DNA from: an uncultured Verrucomicrobia subdivision 3 bacterium
GTDB lineage: Bacteria > Verrucomicrobiota > Verrucomicrobiia > Limisphaerales > DASXHY01
NCBI GenBank assembly: GCA_937890005.1
Contig: CALBZA010000059.1
Span: forward strand, 8,371-72,370
Length of the DNA stretch: 64,000 bases
Direction of reading: 5' to 3'
Positions 24,923-34,412 of the stretch are shown here, piece by piece. The notes under the pieces were generated by a model. It ran no database searches, was not told where the DNA came from, and saw only the letters and a list, made by a program, of their open reading frames with translations. Every line of letters begins with the position of its first letter. Within the stretch, counting starts at the first letter, position 1. The translations under genes and the position numbers were made by a program.

Positions 24923-26575
24923 TCACCGCTTCGCTACTCCCGGATGCCAACGATGTTTCGTCAGCGCCACCGCTGTTCCCGCTGCGAAAAGTAAAAAGCT
25001 CCCAGCGATCGCCAACAGACCGCTGGGAGCGTCTCGTATTACCCCAACCAACAAATTTCCGGGAACCGAGAGCCCAACCAGAACTGCACTCTCGGGCAGA
25101 ATCAAAAGCTCCCAACGTCCCCGGAAAACCCGAAATACAACATATCCCGCCAGCAACAACCCGGCGGGCGCTGCCGACATCCACCAATCAGCACCTCCAT
25201 GCGCCCAAACGAACGCATGCAACATCCAAAGCACAGCAACGATCCTTCGGGCCAGTGACGATCCAGCATGCGCGGCATCGTCCCATCGCAAACTGTGCAG
25301 GAGCACAAACACAAGTGCCGCCTGAAACGCCCAGTGAATCGCCATCGGATGCCGCGTCATCGCAGCCAATGTGGCGATGCCGGAAACGAGGCCCCCAAGA
25401 AATCCCATCCTCGGATCGCGTATTACGATCGTGCAGAGAACCAGATAAACCGCCACGGCCGCCGCCAGGTAATTTCCGCGATCGAAATGCGGCCCCGCCC
25501 AGCGCAACGTTTCCACCGGCAACCCGGCCACGATCATCACAACCGACGCAAAGAGCAGATGCCGAACGAACCGCGAGTCCGCTTTCACAATCCAATAACC
25601 CGCGTAAATCAGCCCGTTCAGGAGCATCAATCCCACAAAAACCTTGTTCCCGCTCTGCGCTGAGAAGAGCGCTGCCAACAGCGGAGCCGTCAGCAGCGCC
25701 CGTTTCAGACCCAACCCAGGTACCAAACCGAGATCAGCGATGCGCCAGGAAATCGTCCACGCCAGAACCCAGAGCGACGGAACGATCAACTCCCGGCGCA
25801 AAGAAAAATCATAAACGTAACTGAGCCCATACACATGAACGGCGGTTCCCACCGCCCACAGGGCGAAAAATCCAGCTGGAAGCCAGCGGCGTTGCGGCAG
25901 CAGACTTCCCACCTCCTTGGCGTTTGGAAGAAAATTCCCTGCTGCGAACACCGCCGGCAAAATCACCAGCCAGACCCACTCATGCATCACGTAAGCAGGT
26001 CCCCAATCCTGGCTCCGCGTTTCCTGCAAATGCCGGAACACCGTCACCAGCGCGACATTGACCGCCAGGAGAACAACACCGATCAGGAGGGAACGTTTCG
26101 GGAGATTCAGCTCGCCAAAGAAACTTTTCAGGAAACCAAACCTCACGAGGACCATCAGCGCCGCCACACCGGACAGCTGCCCGACAGTCGATCGATCAAT
26201 CAATGCCGCCTGGCTGATGAGAAAAAACGGAACCAGCAGCAGGAGGTTTTCGAGACCGACCAGAAGCGTGGAGTCATACCATACCTTCCGCATCGCCAGG
26301 AAAACCGCCGTGCCGACAAGCAACAGTTCATAGATCTGGAGGGAACTGAAGTTGAAGGCCAGCTGCGTGGTTTCCCGCGCAAACAAGGTCACATCACCTG
26401 AAACCTTATAAATGCCAAAGATCAGCAGCGCAGCACTGACGAGATAAAACGGATTGCAAACCAGGAACCGTTTCACCCAATGCGAAAACGGACGCGACTC
26501 AAATCCTGAACTTTCCACTGCCACCTCTTCCACACCCGAAGGCGGGACCGGACCGGATTGATCGTGCTCGTCCAT
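24923..26575 (-). CDS. Polytopic membrane protein, function unknown
   Basis: About 550 residues from ATG 26575; the open frame to 26677 adds a non-membrane leader. After an acidic N-terminus, roughly 14 hydrophobic segments run from residue 37 to the end. Examples are VCNPFYLVSAALLIFGIYKV, LLLLVPFFLIS and GLLAIAGSFLLFAAGTAVAL. No transporter or enzyme motif was recognised. Large membrane proteins with this spacing occur in Verrucomicrobia and Planctomycetes as unknowns. It is divergent from hisD. Confidence 0.85.
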   Translation of the reverse strand: MDEHDQSGPVPPSGVEEVAVESSGFESRPFSHWVKRFLVCNPFYLVSAALLIFGIYKVSGDVTLFARETTQLAFNFSSLQIYELLLVGTAVFLAMRKVWYDSTLLVGLENLLLLVPFFLISQAALIDRSTVGQLSGVAALMVLVRFGFLKSFFGELNLPKRSLLIGVVLLAVNVALVTVFRHLQETRSQDWGPAYVMHEWVWLVILPAVFAAGNFLPNAKEVGSLLPQRRWLPAGFFALWAVGTAVHVYGLSYVYDFSLRRELIVPSLWVLAWTISWRIADLGLVPGLGLKRALLTAPLLAALFSAQSGNKVFVGLMLLNGLIYAGYWIVKADSRFVRHLLFASVVMIVAGLPVETLRWAGPHFDRGNYLAAAVAVYLVLCTIVIRDPRMGFLGGLVSGIATLAAMTRHPMAIHWAFQAALVFVLLHSLRWDDAAHAGSSLARRIVAVLWMLHAFVWAHGGADWWMSAAPAGLLLAGYVVFRVFRGRWELLILPESAVLVGLSVPGNLLVGVIRDAPSGLLAIAGSFLLFAAGTAVALTKHRWHPGVAKR

Positions 26576-26740
26576 AACACACCTCGTGTCTCTGTTGTTG
26601 CACCGTCCGAACGCCTCCCCTTTAGCAGCGCGCGGGCCAACGGAAAAATTCCCGGAAAATCGAAGAAATCGACGCACCCACTCCCTGAGGCGTGAAGGTC
26701 ACGCGTGGATTTCGCGCCATCCCGCGTGAAAAACTCCCTA

Positions 26741-26782
26741 AAACTCAAAGTTCAAAACCCAAAACGAAACTTGGAACTTGAA
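26741..26782. repeat. Six-unit degenerate heptamer array upstream of hisD
   Basis: Consecutive 7-mers AAACTCA, AAGTTCA, AAACCCA, AAACGAA, ACTTGGA and ACTTGAA end 23 bp before the hisD start codon. The array lies in the leader region of hisD, where a promoter or ribosome site would be expected. Confidence 0.7.
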
Positions 26783-26805
26783 CCATTTTTCCGCACCGTT
26801 CCGGC

Positions 26806-28095
26806 ATGAAAGTGATCCGTCACAGCGACCGTGACTTTGCCGACCAGATTGCCGGGCTTACCGAAAAGACGAGCCTGTTCGATGCAGAAATCGAACAGAG
26901 AACCCGGGCGATCCTCGAAGCCGTCCGATCCCGCGGTGACGATGCTCTGCTGGAGTTCACAGAACGTTTCGATGGCGCGAAGCTCACGGCGGATCAACTT
27001 CCCGTCACCCGCGCCGAATTGATGACCGCTTCCTTGCAAGCGGATGAATCCCTTCGCAGCGCCATCACCGAAGCGGAACGCAACGTCGCCAGCTTTGCCA
27101 GGAAATCACGTCGCCGAAACTGGCAGTCCTCCAACTCTCACGGCGCGATCGTGGGCGAAAAGTTCGATCCCTTTCAACGCGTCGGCGTTTACATCCCCGG
27201 CGGAACGGCGCCGCTCGTGTCCACCGCCATCATGACCATCACGCTCGCCAAAGCGGCAGGTTGTCCGGAAATTGTGGTCTGCACGCCGTGCGGAAAGGAT
27301 GGTTCCATCAATCCAGCCCTGCTGTTCGCAGCCCGCGCGGCAGGCGCCACGGAAATTTTCCGCGCCGGTGGCGCCCAGGCGATTGCAGCCATGGCGTACG
27401 GAACAAACACCATTCGCCGCGTTCAGAAAATTTTCGGCCCGGGCAACGCCTACGTCAGCATGGCCAAACGCCTGTTGTTTGGACGCGTTTCCGTCGATCT
27501 CCTCGCCGGGCCCAGCGATCTGCTGGTGATTGCCGATGATTCCGCAGAACCGAAGTTCATCGCCGCTGATCTGCTGGCACAGGCGGAACACGGCTCCGGG
27601 CATGAACACATCTGGCTCGTGACCCTGTCCGCGAAGATTCTGAAGGATGTGCAAAAGGAAATCGCGAAACAGCTTCCGAAACTTTCCCGGCGCGATTACA
27701 TCCAGCGCGTGCTCGACAACTACACCTGGCTGATTCAAGTGAAGGACATCCCGGCGGCCATCGCTCTCACAAATCGCATCGCGCCCGAACATTGCGAAGT
27801 GATGACGAAAAATGCGCGCAAAGTGTCGGATCAGATCGTCACTGCGGGAGCCATTTTCCTGGGTCCGTGGTCGCCAACCGTTCTCGGCGATTACGTCGCC
27901 GGGCCGAGTCATGTGCTTCCCACCGACGGCGCGGGAGCCTCATTCGCCGGGCTCACTGTGGATCAATTCCAGCGCCGCACCAGCGTGGTGGAATATACCC
28001 GCGGCGGCCTGAAGCGCGCATTGCCTGCAGTTCGCAAGTTCGCCGAAATGGAAGGCTTGAGTGCTCATGGCGCTTCGGCGGAGATTCGGTTTTAG
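26806..28095 (+). CDS. hisD: Histidinol dehydrogenase HisD
   Basis: Oxidises L-histidinol to L-histidine in two NAD-dependent steps with zinc. The 429 residues match the family. The PGGTAPLVSTAIM loop is near residue 130, and the GPGNAYVSMAKRLLFG...VDLLAGPSDLLVIAD block near 220. QAEHGSGHEHIWLV carries the zinc/catalytic His-Glu near 265. HVLPT and SHVLPTDGAGASFAGL follow near 370. It stands alone, without other his genes. A heptamer array precedes its start. Confidence 0.97.
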   Translation: MKVIRHSDRDFADQIAGLTEKTSLFDAEIEQRTRAILEAVRSRGDDALLEFTERFDGAKLTADQLPVTRAELMTASLQADESLRSAITEAERNVASFARKSRRRNWQSSNSHGAIVGEKFDPFQRVGVYIPGGTAPLVSTAIMTITLAKAAGCPEIVVCTPCGKDGSINPALLFAARAAGATEIFRAGGAQAIAAMAYGTNTIRRVQKIFGPGNAYVSMAKRLLFGRVSVDLLAGPSDLLVIADDSAEPKFIAADLLAQAEHGSGHEHIWLVTLSAKILKDVQKEIAKQLPKLSRRDYIQRVLDNYTWLIQVKDIPAAIALTNRIAPEHCEVMTKNARKVSDQIVTAGAIFLGPWSPTVLGDYVAGPSHVLPTDGAGASFAGLTVDQFQRRTSVVEYTRGGLKRALPAVRKFAEMEGLSAHGASAEIRF

Positions 28096-28233
28096 CCAAG
28101 TCAATCCGGCAAGAGAAACTCACGCGAAGGACGCAAAGGTATTGAAGGATGACAATTGAGGAATGTAGATGATTTCAAGGTGCGCATCATCTTGTTACGA
28201 AATCGTAATTCGTTTTCGCGCACGACTTCTCAG

Positions 28234-28314
28234 CTCCGAAGGAGCGACAGCCCGGTAGCCACGGGTGAAACCCGTGGACCTCATGGAAATTACAATTCAA
28301 GCCCCAAAGGGGCG
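28234..28314. repeat. Three-hairpin repeat element downstream of hisD
   Basis: Three perfect hairpins lie in 81 bp: GCTCCGAAGGAGC (28234-28246), CCACGGGTGAAACCCGTGG (28260-28278) and GCCCCAAAGGGGC (28302-28314). A CTCACGCGAAGGACGCAAAGG stretch (28119-28140) of another family precedes it. The gap 28096-28356 holds no gene. The element could end transcription from both sides, since hisD and the following gene converge. Confidence 0.7.
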
Positions 28315-28356
28315 ACGGATCATTTCTCCATCCGCTCGTAACAAGATGAACTGCGT

Positions 28357-28899
28357 TCACCCCTCCGTCACATTCAACACCTCATTCCGAATCACTGCTT
28401 TCGCGAGATCAAATGGTTCCGAAGCCATCTGCTTTGTTGCGAGACGCCGGGCTTCGGACACCGATGATGCCGACTGCACCGTCACAACGGTTTCAATGAC
28501 CGCCGAACGCCGGAACAACACCTGAAACTCCTTTCGCTTTCGCACCGGTTTCGCCGAAGACTTTGCCGAGCGCTTCTTCGGTTCCTCATTGGATGAAGTC
28601 CGCACCGGATCCGAAACAGTCCCCTGCTCCACGAGATCGTATTTGATTCCGATCACTCGCAACGGCTCCTTCGGCAGCGGCTTGGGGAAAACGAAATAGG
28701 ACGCGTGCGTTTTCTGATGAAATCCGATTTGTCCGAAATCCTTTCGTTTGCCTGTTGGCTTTTGAATCACCGTGAGCACGCGGTTTTCCTTCACCGCCTT
28801 CGCGAACGACCGGTCCCGCTTGGGATTCGTCCAAAGCGTGATCACCTGCGGCTTGCCGGAATGCTTTACCAACTCACCGAATCGAATTTCCTTCGCCAT
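28357..28899 (-). CDS. Hypothetical basic protein
   Basis: 180 residues, no signal peptide. The N-terminal half is mixed alpha/beta (ITLWTNPKRDRSFAKAVKENRVLTVIQ). A Lys/Arg/Ser-rich linker follows around residues 105-125. The C-terminal segment (FRRSAVIETVVTVQSASSVSEARRLA) could form a small beta-alpha unit. It is not recognised as any named family. It is flanked by repeats on both sides. Confidence 0.7.
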   Translation of the reverse strand: MAKEIRFGELVKHSGKPQVITLWTNPKRDRSFAKAVKENRVLTVIQKPTGKRKDFGQIGFHQKTHASYFVFPKPLPKEPLRVIGIKYDLVEQGTVSDPVRTSSNEEPKKRSAKSSAKPVRKRKEFQVLFRRSAVIETVVTVQSASSVSEARRLATKQMASEPFDLAKAVIRNEVLNVTEG

Positions 28900-28989
28900 G
28901 ACACAATGTTGTCCAGCCGCTCAAATTCGCCACTCGGTGATTTTCCCGAACTCCCCAGGGCCGCTCGAACGGGCCGATCAAAAAATTCG

Positions 28990-29128
28990 AACGCAGAGGC
29001 GCGGAGGACGCGAAGAGTCGCGAAGACGGATTAGGGAAACTCAATCTATCGCCGGAAGTGTTGAAATTTTGGAACAGAATCAGTTGGGTTTGTTCTGCGT
29101 ATCTTTGCGCCCTCCGCGCCTCTGCGTT
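28990..29128. repeat. Inverted repeat with 18-bp perfect arms
   Basis: AACGCAGAGGCGCGGAGG (28990-29007) and its exact reverse complement (29111-29128) flank 103 bp that hold no ORF. Its right arm ends 12 bp before the dnaE2 stop. The motif is related to the stretches near 11366 and 28119. It may be a dispersed MITE-like element. Confidence 0.75.
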
Positions 29129-29140
29129 GAACGTCCGGGT

Positions 29141-32100
29141 TCAATGAAAATCATACGACGCCGACGCCACCACCGGGTCACAGTTCAACCGTTCGATCCG
29201 CTGCGCTTTCACGTGGATTACATTGTCGATGTTCTGCAATCGACCAGTAATCATCAGAAACGATTCCTCCGTGATGATGAGGCGGTTCGCTTCAAACATC
29301 GGTGGCGTGACCACGGCGTTGCTGATGCCGGTTTCGTCCTCAAGGCTGATGAAGACAAATCCTTTGGCCGTTCCCGGTCGTTGACGGCAAATGACATTCC
29401 CTGCGATGCGAACCGCTTTTCCATGCGGCACGCCCGGCAAATCTGCCGCACGCAGAACGCCCTTCAACCGCGAACGCAACAGCGCCATCGGATGTTTTCC
29501 TGTCGTCAGATGCATGGAACGATAATCCGCGTGAATCCGCTCCGCGTAGTCCATCGGCGCCAGTGGTGAAGCGGTGTCCTGTGTTCTGTCGTCCGACTGG
29601 GACATGAACTTTCTGGAGGAATCCGCGGCCTCAAAGGGATTTGAATCTGCGCTTCCTTTGTTCGCAGGCCCGAGCACCTCCTCTCCCCGGCCCTCTCCTC
29701 CATTCGGAATGGAGGAGAGGGTGCCCGAAGGGCGGGAGAGGAGGTTTTCCGTCATTTCAGAACTCAAAACGCGGGTCGAGCTTTGTTGAGACGAATGAGA
29801 GCTGTCTGATGCGAACGTCCTCTCGGACGCCGCATAATCCTCAAACAAATCTCCCTGGCGCCATTGCTTCTCTACCTGCCAGAGCGCGTCGCGACGATGC
29901 GCCACGAAACAGTTCAACGCACCGGCCTCGGCAAGAACACGCCAATCTTCCTTGCTCAGTGGCACACGACGTTTGCAGTCGTCGAGTGAAGTGAACGGCG
30001 CGCGCCGGCGTTCGGCCAACAGCTGTTCGGCGCCGCTCCGACTCAATCCACGAAGCACCCGCAAACCAAGCCGAACGGGAAATTGTCGCAGGACAGGCTT
30101 TCCAGCCAGCCGGTTCAAGGAACTTTCGAGTTCTGTGCTTTCTCCTTCACAATCGACAGTCAAAGACTTGCCTGAACTTGCAGACACACTCGGCTCTCCT
30201 ACCGTGCAGTCCCACTCCGATCGCATCACGCACACGGGCAGGAACTTCACCCCATGCCGCTGTCCGTCCTTCACCAACGATGCCGACGAATAAAATCCCA
30301 TTGGCTGATTGTTCAGCAGGCTCGCGTAAAACTCCGACGCGCGATGCGCCTTCAAGTACGCCGACGCATAAGCCAGATGCGCGAAGCTGATTGCGTGCGA
30401 TTCCGGAAAGCCGTAAAGCGCGAACGATCCCACTGCCTGGACGATGCCTTCGATCACTTCCTGAGAAACGCCCTTCCGCTCCATCGCTTCCCGCAGTTTT
30501 CTTTCCACCTTCTGCATCCGTTCCTGTGATCGATGAAAACTCAGCGCGCGCCGCAGTTCCTCCGCTTCCGCTCCGGAGAAGTCCGCCATCACCATCGCCA
30601 TCTTCAACATCTGCTCCTGAAACAACGGCACTCCAAGCGTACGCCGCAGGATCGAACGAAGCCGTTCGTCGTAACACGGCAGCGTTTCCGGATCGACGCC
30701 GTGCTCCATCACCTGTTTGCGTCGTTCGAGATACGGATGCATCAGATGCCCCTGAATCGGCCCCGGCCGGATGATCGCGACTTCCACGACCACGTCGTAA
30801 AAGCACCTGGGCTTCATGCGCGGCAGCGTGGCCATTTGCGCACGGCTTTCGATCTGAAAAACGCCGACGGTGTCCGCCGCCTGCATCATTTCGAATGTCT
30901 TCTCATCGTGCTCCGGCAATTGCGCGAGATCGATCGGGCGCTCCGTTTTTCGTGTGAGTTCCACCGCGTCCTGCAACACAGCCATCATGCCGAGTCCGAG
31001 GAAGTCCACCTTGATGATGCCGAGATCCTCGCAATCGTCTTTGTCCCATTGCGCCACCACGCGGCCGGGCATCGATGCATTTTCGAGCGGCATCACCGAA
31101 TCGAGCTTTCCCTGGCAGATAATCATCCCGCCGGAATGCTGACCCAGATGACGCGGCAATCCGCGAATGGCATCGCACAACGCAGCAAAAGCGGGCGCGC
31201 GCGGATGTTCCTTGGGCAAGCCGGCCTTTTCCATTTGCGACGCCAGATCGAGCGTGTGCGGAAAATCACCGTTCGCATATAAATTGGAAAAGCGGTTCAG
31301 CACGTCGCCGGAAAGATTCAGCGCCTTGCCCACTTCACGCGCTGCGCTGCGTCCGCGAAACGTGATCACATTCGCTGTCATGGCCGCGCCGCGTTTGCCG
31401 TAACGCTTGTAGATTTCCTGCAAAACCTTTTCGCGCCGGTCGCCGCTCGGCAGATCGATGTCGATGTCAGGCCAGGAATGCTTCCGGCCTTCCGTGAGAA
31501 AACGTTCGAAGAGCGTTTCGAACTTGAGCGGATCCACCGCGGTGATTCCGAGACAGAAACAAACCGTGCTGTTCGCCGCACTGCCGCGTCCCTGTGCCAT
31601 GATGTTCTGTTCGCGGCAGAACTGGATGATGTCCCAGACGATCAGAAAATATCCGGCGACCTTGAGCTTTGCGATGAGGGCAAGTTCCGTTTCGATCTGT
31701 TGACGAACTTTCAACGGAATCTCAGTTAAATGCCTGTAACGCTCCCGCGCACCTGCAAACGCTTTTTCGCGCAGGAAGGAATTCATCGTGTGCCCCGACG
31801 GCACGGGATAATCCGGAAATTCATAACCGAGATTTTCCAGCGAAAATTCCAGGCGTTCCGCCAGCCGGACGGTGTTTGCAATCGCCTCCGGACAATCACG
31901 AAACAGCTCGCTCATCTGCGCGGCGGTTTTCAGATGACGCTCACCGTTCTGCGCCAGCAGCCGTCCGGCGGCATCGAGATGTGTATGATTCCGGATGCAG
32001 GTGAAGACATCGAGAATCGGACGTTCCGCTTCCGAGGCATGCAGCACGCCGTTGGTCGCGAGCAACGGCAGATGAAATCGTTCCGCCAGCTCAATCAAAT

Positions 32101-32707
32101 TCCGCACCACCAGTTCCTCACCGCGCAGATGATGCCGTTGCAGTTCGATGAAGACGTTTTGAGGGCCGAAGGTGGAGACAAGCCTTTCGACAACTGCCGC
32201 TGCTGAAAAGTCAGAACTCTTCCGGTCATTCAGAAAAGGAGAAGATGTGAAAGGGGGAAAAGGACTATTACCAAGTCTCCCGCTTTCCCCTTTTCTCCGC
32301 TTCTCCCTTTCTAATTTTTGCACCACCCCCTCCTCATCCCCCGTCAACGCGACGAGCCCGGCGGCAAATTCCGGCAGTTCGTCCCATCCAATCGTGGCCT
32401 TGCCTTTCTCGCTGCGCAGATGTGCGCGGGTGAGCAACTGGCAGAGGTTCTGATAACCCACACGGGATTCGACGAGAACAGGAAGAACTGATTGATCTTC
32501 CATCACCAGCTCCGCACCGACGATGGCTTTGATTCCCAGCTCCTTCGCCTTGCCGAACAGACGCGGCGCTCCGTAAATGCCATTGCGATCGCACAACGCA
32601 ATCGCCGGCAGTCCCAGCTCAGCGGCTCTCTCCGCCAACTGTTCGGGCGTGGACGCGCCGCGCAGAAAACTGAACGCACTGCGACTATGGAGCTCGATGT
32701 AGGTCAT
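29141..32707 (-). CDS. dnaE2: Error-prone DNA polymerase DnaE2
   Basis: The catalytic alpha subunit of the inducible mutagenic-repair complex. From ATG 32707 it has about 1188 residues; the upstream Met adds only heptamer-encoded residues. The PHP domain opens with YIELHSRSAFSFLRGASTPEQL. The polymerase core has RGSAANSTVCFCLGI and the acidic PDIDIDLPSGDRRE, and HAISFAHLAYASAYLKAH follows. A C-terminal helix-hairpin-helix and OB fold are present. Two stretches look inserted: a charged low-complexity run near residue 145, and a long Ser-rich linker near residues 985-1085 that contains a palindromic repeat. It is third in order after imuA and imuB, all on the minus strand. Confidence 0.95.
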   Translation of the reverse strand: MTYIELHSRSAFSFLRGASTPEQLAERAAELGLPAIALCDRNGIYGAPRLFGKAKELGIKAIVGAELVMEDQSVLPVLVESRVGYQNLCQLLTRAHLRSEKGKATIGWDELPEFAAGLVALTGDEEGVVQKLEREKRRKGESGRLGNSPFPPFTSSPFLNDRKSSDFSAAAVVERLVSTFGPQNVFIELQRHHLRGEELVVRNLIELAERFHLPLLATNGVLHASEAERPILDVFTCIRNHTHLDAAGRLLAQNGERHLKTAAQMSELFRDCPEAIANTVRLAERLEFSLENLGYEFPDYPVPSGHTMNSFLREKAFAGARERYRHLTEIPLKVRQQIETELALIAKLKVAGYFLIVWDIIQFCREQNIMAQGRGSAANSTVCFCLGITAVDPLKFETLFERFLTEGRKHSWPDIDIDLPSGDRREKVLQEIYKRYGKRGAAMTANVITFRGRSAAREVGKALNLSGDVLNRFSNLYANGDFPHTLDLASQMEKAGLPKEHPRAPAFAALCDAIRGLPRHLGQHSGGMIICQGKLDSVMPLENASMPGRVVAQWDKDDCEDLGIIKVDFLGLGMMAVLQDAVELTRKTERPIDLAQLPEHDEKTFEMMQAADTVGVFQIESRAQMATLPRMKPRCFYDVVVEVAIIRPGPIQGHLMHPYLERRKQVMEHGVDPETLPCYDERLRSILRRTLGVPLFQEQMLKMAMVMADFSGAEAEELRRALSFHRSQERMQKVERKLREAMERKGVSQEVIEGIVQAVGSFALYGFPESHAISFAHLAYASAYLKAHRASEFYASLLNNQPMGFYSSASLVKDGQRHGVKFLPVCVMRSEWDCTVGEPSVSASSGKSLTVDCEGESTELESSLNRLAGKPVLRQFPVRLGLRVLRGLSRSGAEQLLAERRRAPFTSLDDCKRRVPLSKEDWRVLAEAGALNCFVAHRRDALWQVEKQWRQGDLFEDYAASERTFASDSSHSSQQSSTRVLSSEMTENLLSRPSGTLSSIPNGGEGRGEEVLGPANKGSADSNPFEAADSSRKFMSQSDDRTQDTASPLAPMDYAERIHADYRSMHLTTGKHPMALLRSRLKGVLRAADLPGVPHGKAVRIAGNVICRQRPGTAKGFVFISLEDETGISNAVVTPPMFEANRLIITEESFLMITGRLQNIDNVIHVKAQRIERLNCDPVVASASYDFH
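29677..29744. repeat. 68-bp palindromic element read in frame inside dnaE2
   Basis: The inner 15-bp perfect arms 29691-29705 and 29707-29721 (CCCTCTCCTCCATTC and complement, 1-nt centre) are flanked by a GCCC-GAA-GGGC hairpin (29723-29733). Outer 11-bp arms CCTCCTCTCCC/GGGAGAGGAGG (29677-29687, 29734-29744) enclose them. On the coding strand it gives the peptide NLLSRPSGTLSSIPNGG. A related palindrome lies at 59195-59242. Confidence 0.85.
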
Positions 32708-32713
32708 TGGGAA

Positions 32714-32916
32714 ATTCCAGGTTCCAAGTTCCAAATTCCGAGGAAACGCTTCTCAGGCGTAGGGCGGGCTTTCCAGACTGCCTGACATGGAACGCGAATA
32801 AATTTCGGACGATGTGGAAGATCTCCGGATGCTTCTCGCATCGGAGTGCTTCGCCAGGCTGCGTGCGATTGAAGTTTGAAGCTTCTTTGGAATTTGGAGC
32901 TTGGGATTTGGAACTT
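32714..32916. repeat. Composite element: inverted heptamer arrays between imuB and dnaE2
   Basis: Four units AATTCCA-GGTTCCA-AGTTCCA-AATTCCG (32714-32741) and four inverted units GGAATTT-GGAGCTT-GGGATTT-GGAACTT (32889-32916) flank 147 bp. The right array overlaps the imuB stop codon, and the left one ends 7 bp before the dnaE2 start. Inside is a GGCGGGCTTTCCAGACTGCC stretch similar to one at 56835-56857. Confidence 0.75.
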
Positions 32917-34387
32917 AATCATACGCTCCTTCCACAAAAAATCGTCCGTCCGCAAAATAAATCCGATAAAACGCGCCATCCGCCGCCTGCACGTCCCACT
33001 CTTCCCGCGCCCAATTGTGTCGATCCCACCAATCGCCGGAAGTTCTGAACGGCCCGCGGACATCCACGATGGCGCCATTGAAAACTTCACTGCGAATCAG
33101 CGCCGGACGTTGGCCGCGCAATTCCACCCGGGCTGGAATCGCAGGCCGAAAACGCCGGAGCGGGAGGCTTGTCTGAGTTGAATTCGAAAAACTCGAACGT
33201 GTTTCGCGCTCCTTTCCATCAAACTCCGGCGCGCGCATTTGAAATGCGTCAGGCCGATGCGTCGCTTCCGGAACAGGCGTTCCAACACGGTCCGATCCAC
33301 AAAGCGCCGTCAGTCGCGCCAGCGTTTCGGCAAATTGATTCGGATCCTTGAGCGTGGTTTCGAACAGGCCGAACTGATGCGTCTGCGGCAAACTGGGTTT
33401 CGCTTCCAATCGCAAACCCACGATCGGCGCATCGGTGCGGACGGTTTCCAAATGCGTCTGCAGCGCACGAAACAACGTTTTGATTTCACCGGTCGGCGAC
33501 GGAATGCGGAACTGCCGCTCGTAAATGGCGCCGGAACTCAGCCGCAGCGTGAGATCGAGTTGCGAAACAACCAGGTGAAGCGCATCGAGCCGCTTCGACA
33601 GTTGTTCGACGAAGCGATGCATCACGAACAGAAGCGGCTCCGCCGTTTCAATTTCATTTTCGAACTCGATCTGTTCCCGAAATTCCTGCTTCGGCACCAC
33701 CAGTTTGAGCGGCCGGATGGATTCCGTCGAAACGCAATTCAGCAGCGGAAGAATCTCGGGGCCGAGCCGTTCCGCCAGTTCGCTTCGGCCCAGTTTCAAC
33801 AGCGCGCCAACGGTGTGAATGCCCCAGCGTTCGAGAATTCCGGCGATTTCAACCGGAAGTTCCAGCGCTGCGACCGGCAGCAGGGAAACAAACTCGTTGG
33901 AATCCCGAACAATTCGAACCGCGTTCGTGGCATGCGCTGTCAGCAGGGCGAGGTTCGGCGTCGGCGCCACACCGCATTTCGCGGCCAGGCCAACCGACGC
34001 AAGCGCCGTGAGCATTTGCTCCGACCAGGCATGAACAGCCTGATCGTCGTCCAAGCCAAGCCCCTTCAGTTCCATCGAACACACGCCGGGAGCGGTGTCC
34101 TCGATGTTCGGCGAAAAACAGTAGGCGGTCTGAAGCAGGACTTCCGTGGCGGTTCGCTCCAGTGCGATTGAACGGGTTTTGATGATCAACTCCGCGCAAC
34201 GCGCCATCGCCTGACTGGCGCTGAGTCCTTCCACCACCCCCTTCGCACGGGCTGCGGCTGTGAGCTCAACGATGATCGGCTTGGACAACGCGGGATCGAT
34301 CAACGCCACAGCTTTGCCGCGCAGCTCGGGCTCCTGACGAAGCACGGCCTGAAGGGCGAAGTCTGGAATGAAAACCGCGGCGAACAT
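32915..34387 (-). CDS. imuB: ImuB, inactive Y-family polymerase of the mutasome
   Basis: 490 residues. The N-terminal part has the Y-family palm layout, but the first acidic motif is degenerate (AVFIPDFALQAV in place of a DxD). The second motif reads PNIEDTAPGVCSMEL rather than SxDE. ImuB proteins lack polymerase activity and act as a hub joining DnaE2, ImuA and the sliding clamp. A clamp-binding motif should lie near residues 340-350 (QTHQFGLFE is a candidate). The C-terminal region ends in the WDVQAADGAFYRIYFADGRFFVEGAYD block typical of ImuB. The order imuA-imuB-dnaE2 supports the call. Confidence 0.94.
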   Translation of the reverse strand: MFAAVFIPDFALQAVLRQEPELRGKAVALIDPALSKPIIVELTAAARAKGVVEGLSASQAMARCAELIIKTRSIALERTATEVLLQTAYCFSPNIEDTAPGVCSMELKGLGLDDDQAVHAWSEQMLTALASVGLAAKCGVAPTPNLALLTAHATNAVRIVRDSNEFVSLLPVAALELPVEIAGILERWGIHTVGALLKLGRSELAERLGPEILPLLNCVSTESIRPLKLVVPKQEFREQIEFENEIETAEPLLFVMHRFVEQLSKRLDALHLVVSQLDLTLRLSSGAIYERQFRIPSPTGEIKTLFRALQTHLETVRTDAPIVGLRLEAKPSLPQTHQFGLFETTLKDPNQFAETLARLTALCGSDRVGTPVPEATHRPDAFQMRAPEFDGKERETRSSFSNSTQTSLPLRRFRPAIPARVELRGQRPALIRSEVFNGAIVDVRGPFRTSGDWWDRHNWAREEWDVQAADGAFYRIYFADGRFFVEGAYD

Positions 34388-34412
34388 GACACGCTATTTT
34401 AAGCCATAAATG

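Noticed and set aside
24853..25824. 323-residue plus-strand ORF antisense to the membrane protein
   Set aside because: Pro/Ser/Arg-rich shadow; the minus-strand frame has clear membrane segments.
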